From: an uncultured Campylobacterales bacterium
Lineage (GTDB): Bacteria; Campylobacterota; Campylobacteria; Campylobacterales; Arcobacteraceae
Direction: 5' to 3'
DNA length: 64,000 bases
Assembly: GCA_938084175.1 (NCBI GenBank)
Contig: CALKDR010000001.1
Coordinates: 44,160-108,159 of the forward strand
In this document: piece by piece, positions 18,254 through 28,236 of the stretch
Position numbering within the stretch: position 1 is the first letter of the stretch
How the letters are laid out: the number at the start of each line of letters is the position of its first letter
Translations under genes and position numbers: made by a program
The notes under the pieces: generated by a model
Told to the model about the DNA's origin: nothing
Database searches by the model: none
The model's input: only the letters and a program-made list of their open reading frames with translations

Positions 18254-19066
18254 TCAATCTGTTTTTTTAGATAATGCTTTTAACTCATTACAAGAAAAAC
18301 CTGCTTGTTTTCTTGCTTCAAAATTTAAATCCATTTTTCTTTTTGTAGAACCTGGAAATACGTCTTCAATAATTTCTAAATATGTAGAATCATAAGGCAG
18401 CTTTTCTAAATCACAAGCATACTTGTACCAAATATCACCCTTTGATACGTGATCAACTTCTTCTTCCAATATTGTTTCTAAAACTTTTACTATTTTTCTA
18501 TTAAATGGGTCATTATTAGATTTTAGTTTTTGCATAATTTTAGGGTTTTGATCTAAACCATTTGCTTCTAAGTATCTAGGAACAGCCGCCATTCTTCGTA
18601 AGAATGTAGGAGTATCTTGTAATGCTTCAAATAAGTTTTTGTGAACAGGGAAATCACCATATTTACCATCTAACTGTCCTAATAAATCTTCAAGCATCAA
18701 ATAATGCCTTATTTCATCACTAGCAACTTCTAAAAAATCTTGATAATACTTAAGTGGTAAATTCTTAAATCTTAGTGCAGCATCAAGTGCTAAATCTATA
18801 GCTGAATACTCAATATGTAAAACAGTATGAATTAAATATTTTTTGCCTTCATCTGTATTAAAATTCTTTATTTTTGGCAAAAGAGTGGGTTTAATAATTT
18901 CTAAAAAAGGTGCGTAAGATGGCTCTACTAAAGTACAAGGAGTATAGGACTCATTAAATACAAAATCATTATTTAAAAATTTTGTATAAAAGTTATTAAA
19001 CTTTTCTATTTTGCTTTTTGGATCACTTGTTAGTAAAACATCTTCAAGTGTAATAAAATAATCCAT
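18254..19066 (-). CDS. DUF455 ferritin-like protein
   Basis: 270 residues, matching DUF455 proteins, which have a ferritin-like four-helix fold related to MiaE. Likely di-iron ligands sit in HIEYSAIDLALDAALRF, SDEIRHYLML and LEEEVDHVSKGD (E and ExxH patterns). The last third ends in a basic segment (FPGSTKRKMDLNFEARKQAGF) typical of the family. Biochemical function is unknown; tRNA hydroxylation is only a guess from the MiaE relation. Divergent from the metallo-beta-lactamase-fold gene across 54 bp. Confidence 0.85.
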   Translation of the reverse strand: MDYFITLEDVLLTSDPKSKIEKFNNFYTKFLNNDFVFNESYTPCTLVEPSYAPFLEIIKPTLLPKIKNFNTDEGKKYLIHTVLHIEYSAIDLALDAALRFKNLPLKYYQDFLEVASDEIRHYLMLEDLLGQLDGKYGDFPVHKNLFEALQDTPTFLRRMAAVPRYLEANGLDQNPKIMQKLKSNNDPFNRKIVKVLETILEEEVDHVSKGDIWYKYACDLEKLPYDSTYLEIIEDVFPGSTKRKMDLNFEARKQAGFSCNELKALSKKTD

Positions 19067-19120
19067 TCATAACCTCTTTCTTGATATAATTTTACCAATT
19101 TTAGCGAACTAAGGTTTAAA

Positions 19121-19714
19121 ATGGATATAAAAGTACAGCCAATGGGTGATTATCAAACAAATTGTTATGTAGTTACAATTGATAACAAAGATTTAATAAT
19201 TGATCCAGGAATGGATTCATTAAGATGGATTAAAATGCAAGTTACAAATCCTATTGCAATATTAAATACACATGGACATTTTGATCATGTATGGTCTAAT
19301 CAAGAAGTTAAGGATGAATATAACTTAAATATTTATACACCTCAAGATGATAATTTCATGTTAAAGAAGGATCCTTATGGAATGGGAATGCCTCCATCAA
19401 ATGCTGATGTATTAATTCAACCTGATGAAGAAATAGAAATTCAAGGTATTAAAATAAAATTCCATCATTTCCCTGGACATACACCAGGATGTTCTGCAAT
19501 TCAAATAAATGAGCATTTATTTACAGGAGATTTTATTTTTAAAGGTACTATAGGAAGATTTGATTTCCCTATGTCTGATGCTTCATTAATGAAACAAAGT
19601 ATTCAAAAAGTTCTAACTTGGCAAGATGATTATCACATTTATCCAGGTCATGGAGATAAAACTACTTTAAGAAGTGAAATACATACATTAAAACAATGGG
19701 AAGCAACTATATAA
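19121..19714 (+). CDS. Metallo-beta-lactamase-fold hydrolase, glyoxalase II-like
   Basis: 197 residues with the zinc motif THGHFDHVW, the later ligands PGHTPGC and TGDFIFKGTIGR, and a final YPGHGDKT. The layout matches small hydroxyacylglutathione hydrolase-like proteins common in bacteria without glutathione, so the true thioester is unknown. A GGDEF pseudogene starts about 10 bp after the stop and was probably in the same operon. Confidence 0.88.
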   Translation: MDIKVQPMGDYQTNCYVVTIDNKDLIIDPGMDSLRWIKMQVTNPIAILNTHGHFDHVWSNQEVKDEYNLNIYTPQDDNFMLKKDPYGMGMPPSNADVLIQPDEEIEIQGIKIKFHHFPGHTPGCSAIQINEHLFTGDFIFKGTIGRFDFPMSDASLMKQSIQKVLTWQDDYHIYPGHGDKTTLRSEIHTLKQWEATI

Positions 19715-19724
19715 AGGGCTTATT

Positions 19725-20600
19725 TTGAATCAAACATGTGAAAATATTATAAAAAATGAAGAATTAAAACTTTTAAATAACCTAGATTATATTTATATAT
19801 CAATATTTAATCATTTAAAAAGAGAATATAATATTAGTCAATAAGAGATATTATTTAAAATAATAGAGAAGACTGACTGTCTTTTTTCTTCAGATGATAA
19901 TATTGAAGATGAAGTTCTTACAAGCTTAAAATATATTGAAAATGATAGTACACAAATATATTTTTTAATTTACTCAAAGACTTCTGATGATAATAAATTG
20001 ATTAGTGAACAACTAGCAAAATTAAAATTAGTATTAGAATTTTATTCATCATCTTAATATAACAATATCTTGAAAAATCAATACATGAGCTATCTATTGT
20101 AGATTCTCTTACAGGTGCATTTAATAGGTCATATTTAGATGTTTATGTTGATAATATACTAAATATATCTAATAGAGAACAGAAAAAAATTGGATTTTTA
20201 AAAGTTGGTATTGATAAATTTAAAGCTGTTATTGATGAGTTTGATTACACTGTTAGGTTAAGGTATTAATAGAATTAGCAAGTAACTTAAAACAAAGTGT
20301 AAGGATATCTGATATTGTTATTAAAATGTCAGAAGTGAGTTCCTTGTTACAATTATAAGTAATTCTACAGAGTTTGAAGTTACGCAAACTTCAAATAGAA
20401 TAATAGAAGATTTCTCAAAAAAGAAAATATTAGTAAATGAAGAAACAGGTCAAACACTTTTAAAAACTACATGTATTGGTTTTGAGACATTAGATGTAAA
20501 CAAAAATGGAGATATTACAGAATCAATTAAAAATTCTGATATTGCATTGTATGAAGAAAAAAACAATGGCCGAAGCCAGTTGTTTAAATTTTCACAATAA
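19725..20600 (+). pseudogene. Diguanylate cyclase (GGDEF) gene, decayed
   Basis: Fragments in different frames add up to a GGDEF protein. TTG 19725 opens MNQTCENIIKNEELKLLN. A sensor-like N-terminus continues to about 20055. The GGDEF domain then appears as HELSIVDSLTGAFNRSYLDV, VGIDKFKAVIDEFDYT, ELASNLKQSVRISDIVIKMS, FLVTIISNSTEFEV and KNSDIALYEEKNNGRSQLFK. The GGDEF core itself is damaged (KMSEVSSLLQL where RxGGDEFLV is expected) and several stops interrupt the frame. It would have made c-di-GMP. Confidence 0.87.
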
Positions 20601-20611
20601 AAAGAAGAAGA

Positions 20612-20640
20612 TACAATAGATTTATTTTAAATCTATTGTA
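20612..20640. terminator. Stem-loop at the end of cmoB
   Basis: 12-bp inverted repeat TACAATAGATTT and its complement with a 5-nt loop, just past the cmoB stop. A third copy of the arm (TCTATTGTAT, 20643-20652) overlaps the cmoB stop, so two alternative hairpins are possible. No long T-run is visible. Confidence 0.5.
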
Positions 20641-20643
20641 GGT

Positions 20644-21561
20644 CTATTGTATCTTTCTAGCTTTCATATAAACTCTTTTTGGAGCTGGATAACCTTCAAT
20701 TGTTTTAGAACTATCATTAGGATCTAAAAAATCTTCTAAACTCTGATCAAAAGACCAAGGTGTTTTTCTTTGTTCTTCACTTGAAGTTACAGTTGTAGCT
20801 ATTACCTCAATATTTTCAAACCCTGCTCTACTCAACCAATTTGTTAAAGCAGAAATTGTTGGTATAAAATAGATGTTTGGTATTTTAGAATATCTTTTAT
20901 TTGGAGTTAAGCACATTTCTTCATCTCCATCAATCATAAAAGTATCAATTAAAATTTCACCTTTTGAATATAAACCACGTGCAAGTGATTTTAAAGTTCC
21001 TACAGGATCTGCTCTATGATATAAAACACCCAGCATAAATATAAAATCAAATTTGTGATTATAAAACTCTAAATGTTCAACACCTAACATTTCATAAGTA
21101 ATATCAGATTTTACAAAATGATTAACAAATTCAAATTGATGTAGTGTTAAAGGTGCAGGATCAAAACCAATTAATTTTTTTGGTTTATCTTCAAGCATTC
21201 TAAACATATAATATCCATTATTACAACCAATATCTGCAACAATTTTATCTTTTAAATCAAAATGAGGACGTATCAAATTATATTTGATATTACTTTGCCA
21301 TTCACTATCTATTTCTAATCCAAATAAATTAAATGGTCCTTTTCTCCAAGGAATAAGTGTTTTAGCAGTTTCTTTTAAAAGTTCAAACTCTTCATCGTTT
21401 AGATCTTCTCTAGAACCAACACTAAACCAATCACCATAATCTAAGTCTAAATTATTTTTATTAATTTTTTCTGAAACTTCTTGTATTTTTTGATACCAAG
21501 GTTCAACATTTTTCCACGTTCGACAGTCGTTTTTCTTTTTTTGTAATGTAATTAAATCCAT
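20644..21561 (-). CDS. cmoB: tRNA U34 carboxymethyltransferase CmoB
   Basis: Uses carboxy-SAM to convert 5-hydroxyuridine-34 to cmo5U in tRNAs. 305 residues. The N-terminus has RTWKNVEPWYQKI, then WRKGPFNLFGLEIDSEWQS, then the methyltransferase motif VADIGCNNGYYMFRML and FIFMLGVLYHRADP, all characteristic of CmoB. CmoA, which makes carboxy-SAM, is not in the window. Confidence 0.95.
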   Translation of the reverse strand: MDLITLQKKKNDCRTWKNVEPWYQKIQEVSEKINKNNLDLDYGDWFSVGSREDLNDEEFELLKETAKTLIPWRKGPFNLFGLEIDSEWQSNIKYNLIRPHFDLKDKIVADIGCNNGYYMFRMLEDKPKKLIGFDPAPLTLHQFEFVNHFVKSDITYEMLGVEHLEFYNHKFDFIFMLGVLYHRADPVGTLKSLARGLYSKGEILIDTFMIDGDEEMCLTPNKRYSKIPNIYFIPTISALTNWLSRAGFENIEVIATTVTSSEEQRKTPWSFDQSLEDFLDPNDSSKTIEGYPAPKRVYMKARKIQ

Positions 21562-21713
21562 GGCATAAGTATAAAGCTTTTAATTAAAATGTTATCTTAA
21601 ATCAATCGCTTTTAAACTCTTCTTTTGCTATAATTTCGTTTTTAACATATATAATTTATATTTGGCGTTTTTTTAACACAAATACTATGTAATATAAGAA
21701 ATAGTTATTCGTT

Positions 21714-21730
21714 GTTAACCTTAAGTTAAC
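21714..21730. promoter_or_regulatory. Paired GTTAAC sites upstream of ccsBA
   Basis: GTTAAC occurs twice, 21714-21719 and 21725-21730, forming a near-symmetrical 17-bp block about 45 bp before the ccsBA start. A TATAAT-like box (TATAATTAGA, near 21740) follows. It could be a regulator site; no regulator can be named. Confidence 0.3.
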
Positions 21731-21775
21731 TACTTATGAATATAATTAGACCAACAATATTTTAAAGGATTTTTA

Positions 21776-24553
21776 TTGAAAATTTTAGATGTCTTATTTT
21801 CTTTTAAGACGACATTAATTTTACTTGCTATATTAGCAATTGGAGCTGGAGTAGCCACATTCATTGAGAATGATTTTGGAACATCTACAGCTAGAGTTTT
21901 AGTTTATAACAATATCTGGTATGAAACAGTATTAGTACTAACAACTGTTAACTTAGCAGCTATTATATATAAGTTTAAGATGTGGAAGAATACTCCAAGA
22001 TTCTTATTTCACTCTTCATTTGTAGTTATTTTAATTGGAGCTGGTGTTACTAGATATGTAGGATACGAAGGTATTATGCAAATTAAAGAAGGTTCAACAG
22101 AAAATAGAATGATGTCTTTAGAACCATATTTACAAATTACAATCAAAGATAGTGATAAAACATATTATAAAGAATACCAAAAAGAATTTACAACATTAAT
22201 GAAATCTATTAATGAATTCAAACATACTATTTCATACGAAGGTAAAGAAATTGTAGTTGACTATACAAATTATATGTTAGCAAAAAAAGATACTGCTAAA
22301 ATGGGAATGTTAACAGTTGATGTTACAGCTAATGGCGAAACAAAAGAGATTAAACTACCAGGACGTAGAGGACAAAAAGGTCTTAACAGAGAATTAAAGT
22401 TTGGTGAAGTTTCTGTTTTCTTAGAATATGGTTCAAAGGTACTTTTATTACCTTTTTCAATTAAATTAAATGACTTCCAATTAGATAGATATCCAGGAAG
22501 TAATTCACCTTCTTCATATGCTTCTGAAGTAACAGTAATTCAAGAAGATAATACTTCTTATGATTATAGAATCTTTATGAATAAAACAATGCATCAAGGT
22601 AATTTCTTATTTTTCCAAAGTTCATATTTCCCGGATGAGACAGGAACTGTATTATCTGTTAATAACGACCCTGGAAAATGGCCAACATATTTAGGATATT
22701 TTCTTCTAATTTTAGGTTTATCATTAAATTTCTTTGATAAAAAATCTAGATTTAGAAAATTAACTAAATTTGTAGGTTCAAAAAACTTAGCAACATTTGC
22801 CGTAGCATGCTTATTAACATTTGCAAATACAAGTGCAAATGCAAATACTCAAACTGATGCACAGTTTAAAGAAAAAGCTAAGCAAACAGTTGAATATTTA
22901 AAAACATTCAAAGAAAATTCTGATGTTACTGCTAAGAATTTTGCCAGATTAGTAACGCAAAGTTCTTCAGGAAGAATGAAACCAATTTCATCATTAAATA
23001 GAGAAATAGTTACAAAAGTAAGTGGAAGTACTTCTTTATTTGGAATGAACGCAGATCAAATTGTATTAGGTTTATTATCTCGACCTGAAATGTGGAGAGA
23101 TTTAAAAATCATAAAATTAAAAACTCCAAAACTTAAAAAGTTTTTAGGTGTTGAAACAAGTAGAAAGTATGTTGCCTTTTCTGAAGTATTTAAAGACGGT
23201 GCATATCTTTTAGCAAAAGAATCTGAAAAAGCTTCTCTTACAAAACCAACTGAAAGAGGAACATACGAGAAAGATATCATTAAATTAGATGAAAGATTAA
23301 ATATTGTTTATGCAGTGTTTAACGGTAATTTATTTAATATTTTTCCAAAAGTAGTTCCTACAAATGATACAACAGAAAACAATAAATGGTATACACCAAT
23401 GGATGCTATGAATGATTTTCAAGGTGCAAATCAAACAGCTGTAGAGCAAATGACTAGAGGTATGATTAGTACAATTATTGATAATAAATGGGATGATGCA
23501 AATAATTTTATTAAATTAATAGCATCTTACCAAGAAAAAGTTGGTGCTCAAGTTACATTAAGTCCAGCAGAAATCAATAATGAGATTATGTTTAATGAAT
23601 TAGATATTTTTCCAAAAGTTATGATAGCTTATCTTATTTTAGGTATTTTTATATTAATAGCTGCATTTACAGTTGTATTTAATCCTAAAATCAAACCTAG
23701 AAAAACTACTTTTATTTTCTTTGTAATTTTATCTTTAATTTTTGCAGTTCATACATTTGGTATGGGATTTAGATGGGTTATTTCAGGTCATGCTCCATGG
23801 TCAGATACATATGAAACTTTATTATATATTTCATGGTCAGCAATATTTGCAGGTGTTATGTTCTTTAGAAAGCATTTGTTAGCACTTAGTGCCGCTGTTA
23901 TTGTTGCAGGTATATTTATGTTTACAGCACATTTAACAGGTATTGATCCTCAAATTACAAACTTGGTTCCTGTATTAAAATCATATTGGTTAACTATACA
24001 TGTATCAATTTTAACAGCATCTTATGGTTTCTTTGCACTTGCTGCTGTATTAGGATTCTTAACATTAATTATGTTTATTTTTAGAACAAATAGACCACAT
24101 GTTGATGATACTATTAAACATGTAAATGCTATTACAGAAATTTCTCTTATTGTTGGACTTGCTGCTATTACTATTGGAAACTTCCTTGGTGGTATTTGGG
24201 CAAATGAATCTTGGGGTAGATACTGGGGCTGGGATCCAAAAGAGACTTGGGCTTATGTTTCAATTGTAATGTATGCTATTGTAGTCCACTTAAGATTTAT
24301 TAAAGGTTTAGCAACTCCATTTGTATTTGCAGTAGCTTCATTATTAACATTCTCAACAATTTTAATGACATACTTTGGTGTTAATTTTTATCTTGCAGGA
24401 TTACATTCATATGCAACAGGTGACCCTTTGCCAATTCCTACGTGGGTTTATTATGTTCTTACATTAATATTCGTAACAATTGCATTAGCATATAAAAACA
24501 GAGATTTAAAACCACAAATTTCACAAGAAGAAAATATGAAAGCTAATACTTAG
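21776..24553 (+). CDS. ccsBA: System II cytochrome c biogenesis protein, CcsB-CcsA fusion
   Basis: 925-residue polytopic membrane protein that exports heme and attaches it to apocytochromes c. The N-terminal half is ResB/CcsB-like: membrane segments at about 9-28, 47-62 and 76-92, a large periplasmic domain, and a further helix near 305. The C-terminal half is CcsA-like with the WWD heme-handling motif WGRYWGWDPKETWAYVS and flanking His residues (SGHAPWSDTYETL, HSYATGDP). Single-gene fusions of this kind are the Campylobacterota form. The start is TTG 21776 (MKILDVLFSFKTTL) after AAAGGA; no ATG fits. Confidence 0.95.
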   Translation: MKILDVLFSFKTTLILLAILAIGAGVATFIENDFGTSTARVLVYNNIWYETVLVLTTVNLAAIIYKFKMWKNTPRFLFHSSFVVILIGAGVTRYVGYEGIMQIKEGSTENRMMSLEPYLQITIKDSDKTYYKEYQKEFTTLMKSINEFKHTISYEGKEIVVDYTNYMLAKKDTAKMGMLTVDVTANGETKEIKLPGRRGQKGLNRELKFGEVSVFLEYGSKVLLLPFSIKLNDFQLDRYPGSNSPSSYASEVTVIQEDNTSYDYRIFMNKTMHQGNFLFFQSSYFPDETGTVLSVNNDPGKWPTYLGYFLLILGLSLNFFDKKSRFRKLTKFVGSKNLATFAVACLLTFANTSANANTQTDAQFKEKAKQTVEYLKTFKENSDVTAKNFARLVTQSSSGRMKPISSLNREIVTKVSGSTSLFGMNADQIVLGLLSRPEMWRDLKIIKLKTPKLKKFLGVETSRKYVAFSEVFKDGAYLLAKESEKASLTKPTERGTYEKDIIKLDERLNIVYAVFNGNLFNIFPKVVPTNDTTENNKWYTPMDAMNDFQGANQTAVEQMTRGMISTIIDNKWDDANNFIKLIASYQEKVGAQVTLSPAEINNEIMFNELDIFPKVMIAYLILGIFILIAAFTVVFNPKIKPRKTTFIFFVILSLIFAVHTFGMGFRWVISGHAPWSDTYETLLYISWSAIFAGVMFFRKHLLALSAAVIVAGIFMFTAHLTGIDPQITNLVPVLKSYWLTIHVSILTASYGFFALAAVLGFLTLIMFIFRTNRPHVDDTIKHVNAITEISLIVGLAAITIGNFLGGIWANESWGRYWGWDPKETWAYVSIVMYAIVVHLRFIKGLATPFVFAVASLLTFSTILMTYFGVNFYLAGLHSYATGDPLPIPTWVYYVLTLIFVTIALAYKNRDLKPQISQEENMKANT

Positions 24554-24610
24554 TTTTCATATCTCCTTTAATTTTTTTTGATATAATCATTAAAAATTAA
24601 AGGACACTTT

Positions 24611-25900
24611 TTGAGCCAAATAATAGATATATTTAAAACAATTACTTCAATTCCTAGATGTTCAGGAACACACACTCCATTTATAAACTATATGAAAGAC
24701 ATAGCATTAAAATCAGATTTTATATGTTTAACGGATTCTCACAATAATATATTAGTAAAAAAAGAAAACTCAAAAGCAAAACTAGCTTTCCAATCACACT
24801 ATGATATTGTTTGTTTAAGTGATAATTGTGTTCCAATAATTGTTGAAGATGGTGATATTTTATCAGCAGAAGATTCAACACTTGGTAGCGATAATGGTAT
24901 TGGTTGTGCCTATATGATTCAACTTATTTTAGATGGAGTTGATGGCGAGTATTTATTTACATCTGATGAAGAGATAGGTTTAATTGGTGCAAATAATCTA
25001 GACTTAGAATTAAAAGCTCCATATATGTTAAATCTTGACAGTGAAGAAGAAGGTGGCATTTGTATAGGTTGTGCAGGTGGAGTTGACATCTTTGCAAGAA
25101 ATTCTAATAAAAAAATTATACTAAATGATGAAAATCTTGAGCTTTATGAAATAAGTATTTCAAAACTTCAAGGCGGACACTCAGGTGTTGATATTGATAA
25201 AAATATACCAAATGCAATAAAACTTATGGCAAAAACTATAAAAGAGTCTAATGCAAAACTATTAGACATAAATGGAGGGGAAAGAATAAACTCAATTCCT
25301 GTTAATGTAAAAGCAATAATTGCAACAAAAAATACGCCAATAGCAAGTCATAAAAATATGACAATTGAAAAAATAAATACAAAAAGTGAACACTTAAATA
25401 TTTTTGATGATAAGATTATCGATTTTATTTATAACTTTGAAAACGGTCTTAGGTCTTTAAATGATGAATTAGGAGTTGTTCAAAACTCTATAAATCTTGC
25501 AATTATTTCAACAAATCAAGATGAGATTAAAATAGAATTATCAGCAAGGTCAATGGCAAATGATGAATTGTCACAAATAAAAGATGAAACAATAAATATG
25601 TTAAAAGAGCATAATTTTACAGTTACAACAGATGGAAAGTATCCAGCATGGAAACCAGATATTAATGAGTTTACAAATAAAGTATTAGAAATATATAAAG
25701 AAGTTAATCCTAAGGCATCATTAGAAGCCATTCATGCAGGATTAGAATGTGCAATTTTTAAAGATAAATATTCTCATATCAAAGTAGCTTCAATTGGACC
25801 TAGTATTGAATTTCCTCATTCAAGAAAAGAAAGAGTATCTAAAAAATCAGTTGAAAATGTATTTAAAGTTGTACAAAAAATAGTAAAAGAGATTTGTTAA
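24611..25900 (+). CDS. M20 family aminoacyl-histidine dipeptidase (PepD-like)
   Basis: 429-residue di-zinc peptidase. Zinc ligands are visible in SHYDIVC, STLGSDNGIG, SDEEIGLIGA and NLDSEE, and GGHSGVDI belongs to the lid domain. The order fits PepD, although E. coli PepD is about 485 residues. It probably cleaves Xaa-His dipeptides in the cytoplasm. The start is TTG 24611 after AAAGGA. It follows ccsBA by 57 bp. Confidence 0.87.
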   Translation: MSQIIDIFKTITSIPRCSGTHTPFINYMKDIALKSDFICLTDSHNNILVKKENSKAKLAFQSHYDIVCLSDNCVPIIVEDGDILSAEDSTLGSDNGIGCAYMIQLILDGVDGEYLFTSDEEIGLIGANNLDLELKAPYMLNLDSEEEGGICIGCAGGVDIFARNSNKKIILNDENLELYEISISKLQGGHSGVDIDKNIPNAIKLMAKTIKESNAKLLDINGGERINSIPVNVKAIIATKNTPIASHKNMTIEKINTKSEHLNIFDDKIIDFIYNFENGLRSLNDELGVVQNSINLAIISTNQDEIKIELSARSMANDELSQIKDETINMLKEHNFTVTTDGKYPAWKPDINEFTNKVLEIYKEVNPKASLEAIHAGLECAIFKDKYSHIKVASIGPSIEFPHSRKERVSKKSVENVFKVVQKIVKEIC

Positions 25901-25906
25901 TCTCTT

Positions 25907-26722
25907 TTACCACCAAGTAATAAAAAATCTCTCAAAAATAGTTTTACCATCTTGTATTTTCCTTGACCAAATAAGTGGAGAAGCTTGCATATTTGCAAAA
26001 AAAGAAATTTCTTCTTGTACTTGATCATAACTTTTCCAATTTTGATTTAAAGCAGGATCATTTAACCAATCAAATCTATGAGGAACAAATAATTCAAGAT
26101 TTTTAAAAGAGTCATCTTTAATAAACTCTTTAAAACTTAAGTAATATCCACAAATGCAATCATTATTAACCAAAGGAAGACTTTGCCCTTTTAGATGTCT
26201 TGGTAAAAATATATTACCTTTAAAAGAAATCTTTTGTTTAATATTTTCTAAATCAATATCTTTTAAATAAGCTTTTGTCTCTTCTTTAAATAATAATGGA
26301 AGCTGCTTATTTTTTAGCTTCTCTAGTTTTAGGTACATAGTATCACTTCTATTTGGACCTATATATCTATGTATTTCTTCTTTTATATTATCATCGTAAA
26401 CATAAAACTTATATTGCATTTCTACATGTTCATAAGTTTTAGTTTTTTTATTAAATAGTATAAAATCCAACTCACCAAAAGTGACTTTATTATGAATGAT
26501 TTGTTTGTTTTTTAAAACTTTTTTATAATTAGAGGATTGATCAATAATGGCATCAAAGAAATACTCTACCCTCTTTCCTAAAGGAAGTTGTTGCAATATT
26601 TGAATATTATTAATATCAAAACTATCAATATCAATATCTTCTAGTTCAAATAATTCAAAACCATAAAAATTATTTTCAAATAAAGAAGGTGTATTATAAA
26701 AACCTTTAAATTGATTTTTCAT
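25907..26722 (-). CDS. DUF1853 family protein
   Basis: 271 residues. Features seen are LPLGKRVEYFFDAII, FGELDFILFNKKTKTYEHVEMQYKF and a C-terminal WLNDPALNQNW block. GELDFIL...HVEMQYKF resembles the E-x-D...E-x-K active-site layout of restriction-like nucleases, and DUF1853 has been linked to that fold; function is unproven. It converges on the PepD-like gene with a 6-bp gap and lies 3 bp after the next minus-strand gene. Confidence 0.72.
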   Translation of the reverse strand: MKNQFKGFYNTPSLFENNFYGFELFELEDIDIDSFDINNIQILQQLPLGKRVEYFFDAIIDQSSNYKKVLKNKQIIHNKVTFGELDFILFNKKTKTYEHVEMQYKFYVYDDNIKEEIHRYIGPNRSDTMYLKLEKLKNKQLPLLFKEETKAYLKDIDLENIKQKISFKGNIFLPRHLKGQSLPLVNNDCICGYYLSFKEFIKDDSFKNLELFVPHRFDWLNDPALNQNWKSYDQVQEEISFFANMQASPLIWSRKIQDGKTIFERFFITWW

Positions 26723-26725
26723 TAC

Positions 26726-27067
26726 TTATTTACATTTAAAATAAAACTGAACAGAACCTTTTGCTTTTCTAGGTACTAAGCCTAAAACATTACCTGGTGT
26801 TAAAAGCAACATATATTCAGCATTAGAATACGAAGACATTGGTCCTTTCTTCATTTTAAAATCAAAAGTAGTATTATTAGCTATTAATTTATCTTCTTTA
26901 ATTGTAAAATTAAAAGCTTGTTTTGCTGCTTCTTTTGGGTCAACATTGTATTGTTTACCTTGTTGAATATTATGCGTATTAAGACAAGTATATTCTTTAT
27001 TTTGTTCAAAAACATCGTTTGCTAGTATTGAAGTTAAAAACATTGGTATTAGTAGTAATTTTTTCAT
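26726..27067 (-). CDS. Hypothetical secreted protein
   Basis: 113 residues. A clear signal peptide (MKKLLLIPMFLTSILA, probable cut before NDVF) precedes a small soluble domain with two cysteines, one near the start (EYTCLNT) and one at the end (YFKCK), that could form a disulfide. Found between two other unknown minus-strand genes. No family recognised. Confidence 0.68.
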   Translation of the reverse strand: MKKLLLIPMFLTSILANDVFEQNKEYTCLNTHNIQQGKQYNVDPKEAAKQAFNFTIKEDKLIANNTTFDFKMKKGPMSSYSNAEYMLLLTPGNVLGLVPRKAKGSVQFYFKCK

Positions 27068-27077
27068 TTTTTAAACC

Positions 27078-27419
27078 TTATTTATTTTTTATTTTATTAA
27101 TCTCATTCATATATTTATATACCATGAAATCAAACATTTTTGTATTTGTATTTTTTTGAAAGAAAAATAGCATTTCAACAAATCGAAATGACATTCTAAA
27201 AAAACCTGCAAATGGTATTGCATAAGTTAAAAAAGTTGTATACGTTCTGTATGGGTAATATTTATCAAGTTCTTCTTTCAATTCTTTTAAAACAAGACTT
27301 TCTTCTTGTAGTGTATTTCTATCTTGTGATGATATAACTTTTATAGCTAAAAAGAAGTTTACAACAAACATTAAAGCATTTAAGTTCCATCCAATTATAC
27401 ATATATCTAAGTAGCTCAT
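27078..27419 (-). CDS. Hypothetical membrane-associated protein
   Basis: 113 residues from ATG 27419, chosen because GGAG lies just upstream and because a longer frame would run into the divergent DUF2461 gene. Residues about 2-22 (YLDICIIGWNLNALMFVVNFFL) form a membrane helix. A charged segment and a second hydrophobic stretch (FLTYAIPFAGFFRM) follow. No family recognised. Confidence 0.6.
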   Translation of the reverse strand: MSYLDICIIGWNLNALMFVVNFFLAIKVISSQDRNTLQEESLVLKELKEELDKYYPYRTYTTFLTYAIPFAGFFRMSFRFVEMLFFFQKNTNTKMFDFMVYKYMNEINKIKNK

Positions 27420-27498
27420 TAATTCTCCAGTTTTTATTACTGTGATTATATCAAATTGTTTTTGATATAATTTTAAAAAATTAACAAAATGGAAAAGT

Positions 27499-28200
27499 AT
27501 GACTTTTAATGGATTTAAAAAAGAAGGTATTGAGTTTTTAATTGACCTTGAAATGAACAATACAAAAGTTTGGTTTGAAAACAATCGATATATTTGGGAA
27601 GAACACATATTAAAACCAAATGTAGCTTTCGTAGAAGAAATGGGCGAAACTTTAGAAATGTTAGTTCCCATGATTAATGCCAAGCCAAAAGTATCTGGTT
27701 CATTATTTAAAATATACAGAGATACAAGATTTTCAAAAGATAAAACTCCAATGAAAGATAAAATTGGAATAATATTTTGGCAAGGTGGTGCACATAGAAT
27801 GCAAAGTACAAGCTATTATTTTTTCTATAATATTGAGCAGTACTATATAGCAACAGGTATTAGAACTTTTAAACCCCCACTACTTAAAGCATATAGAAAA
27901 TATATTCAAAATAAAACAAATGCTAAAAATTTACATCAAATACTAGAAGATATAAAACAAAAAGGTTATCAATTACCAGAACCTAAATATAAAAGACTTC
28001 CGCAAGGTTTTAAAGAAGGTGATGAATACTCGTATTTATCAAAATACAATGCAATTTTTGGTTTCCAAACATATCCTTTGCATGAGATAAATGATGATTT
28101 TTATAGTGAAAAAATCGTTGATAAGGCTTTTAAAGTATTCCAAGATATGGATAATTTAAGAGAATGGTTATACCAGCTTACATTAACAGTTGAAGATTAG
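27499..28200 (+). CDS. DUF2461 family protein
   Basis: 233 residues starting MTFNGFKKEGIEFLIDLEMN and containing WFENNRYIWEEHI, KIYRDTRFSKDKTPMKDKIG and the Tyr/Phe-rich centre YYFFYNIEQYYIATGI, all hallmarks of DUF2461/TIGR02453. Biochemical role unknown. Followed after 36 bp by a methyltransferase gene on the same strand. Confidence 0.85.
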   Translation: MTFNGFKKEGIEFLIDLEMNNTKVWFENNRYIWEEHILKPNVAFVEEMGETLEMLVPMINAKPKVSGSLFKIYRDTRFSKDKTPMKDKIGIIFWQGGAHRMQSTSYYFFYNIEQYYIATGIRTFKPPLLKAYRKYIQNKTNAKNLHQILEDIKQKGYQLPEPKYKRLPQGFKEGDEYSYLSKYNAIFGFQTYPLHEINDDFYSEKIVDKAFKVFQDMDNLREWLYQLTLTVED

Positions 28201-28236
28201 GAACATATTAGTATAATAAATTTTTAAAGGTAGAAA

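Noticed and set aside
27420..27683. N-terminal extension of the 27078-27419 gene
   Set aside because: It would overlap the divergent DUF2461 gene, and a proper GGAG site and ATG exist at 27419.
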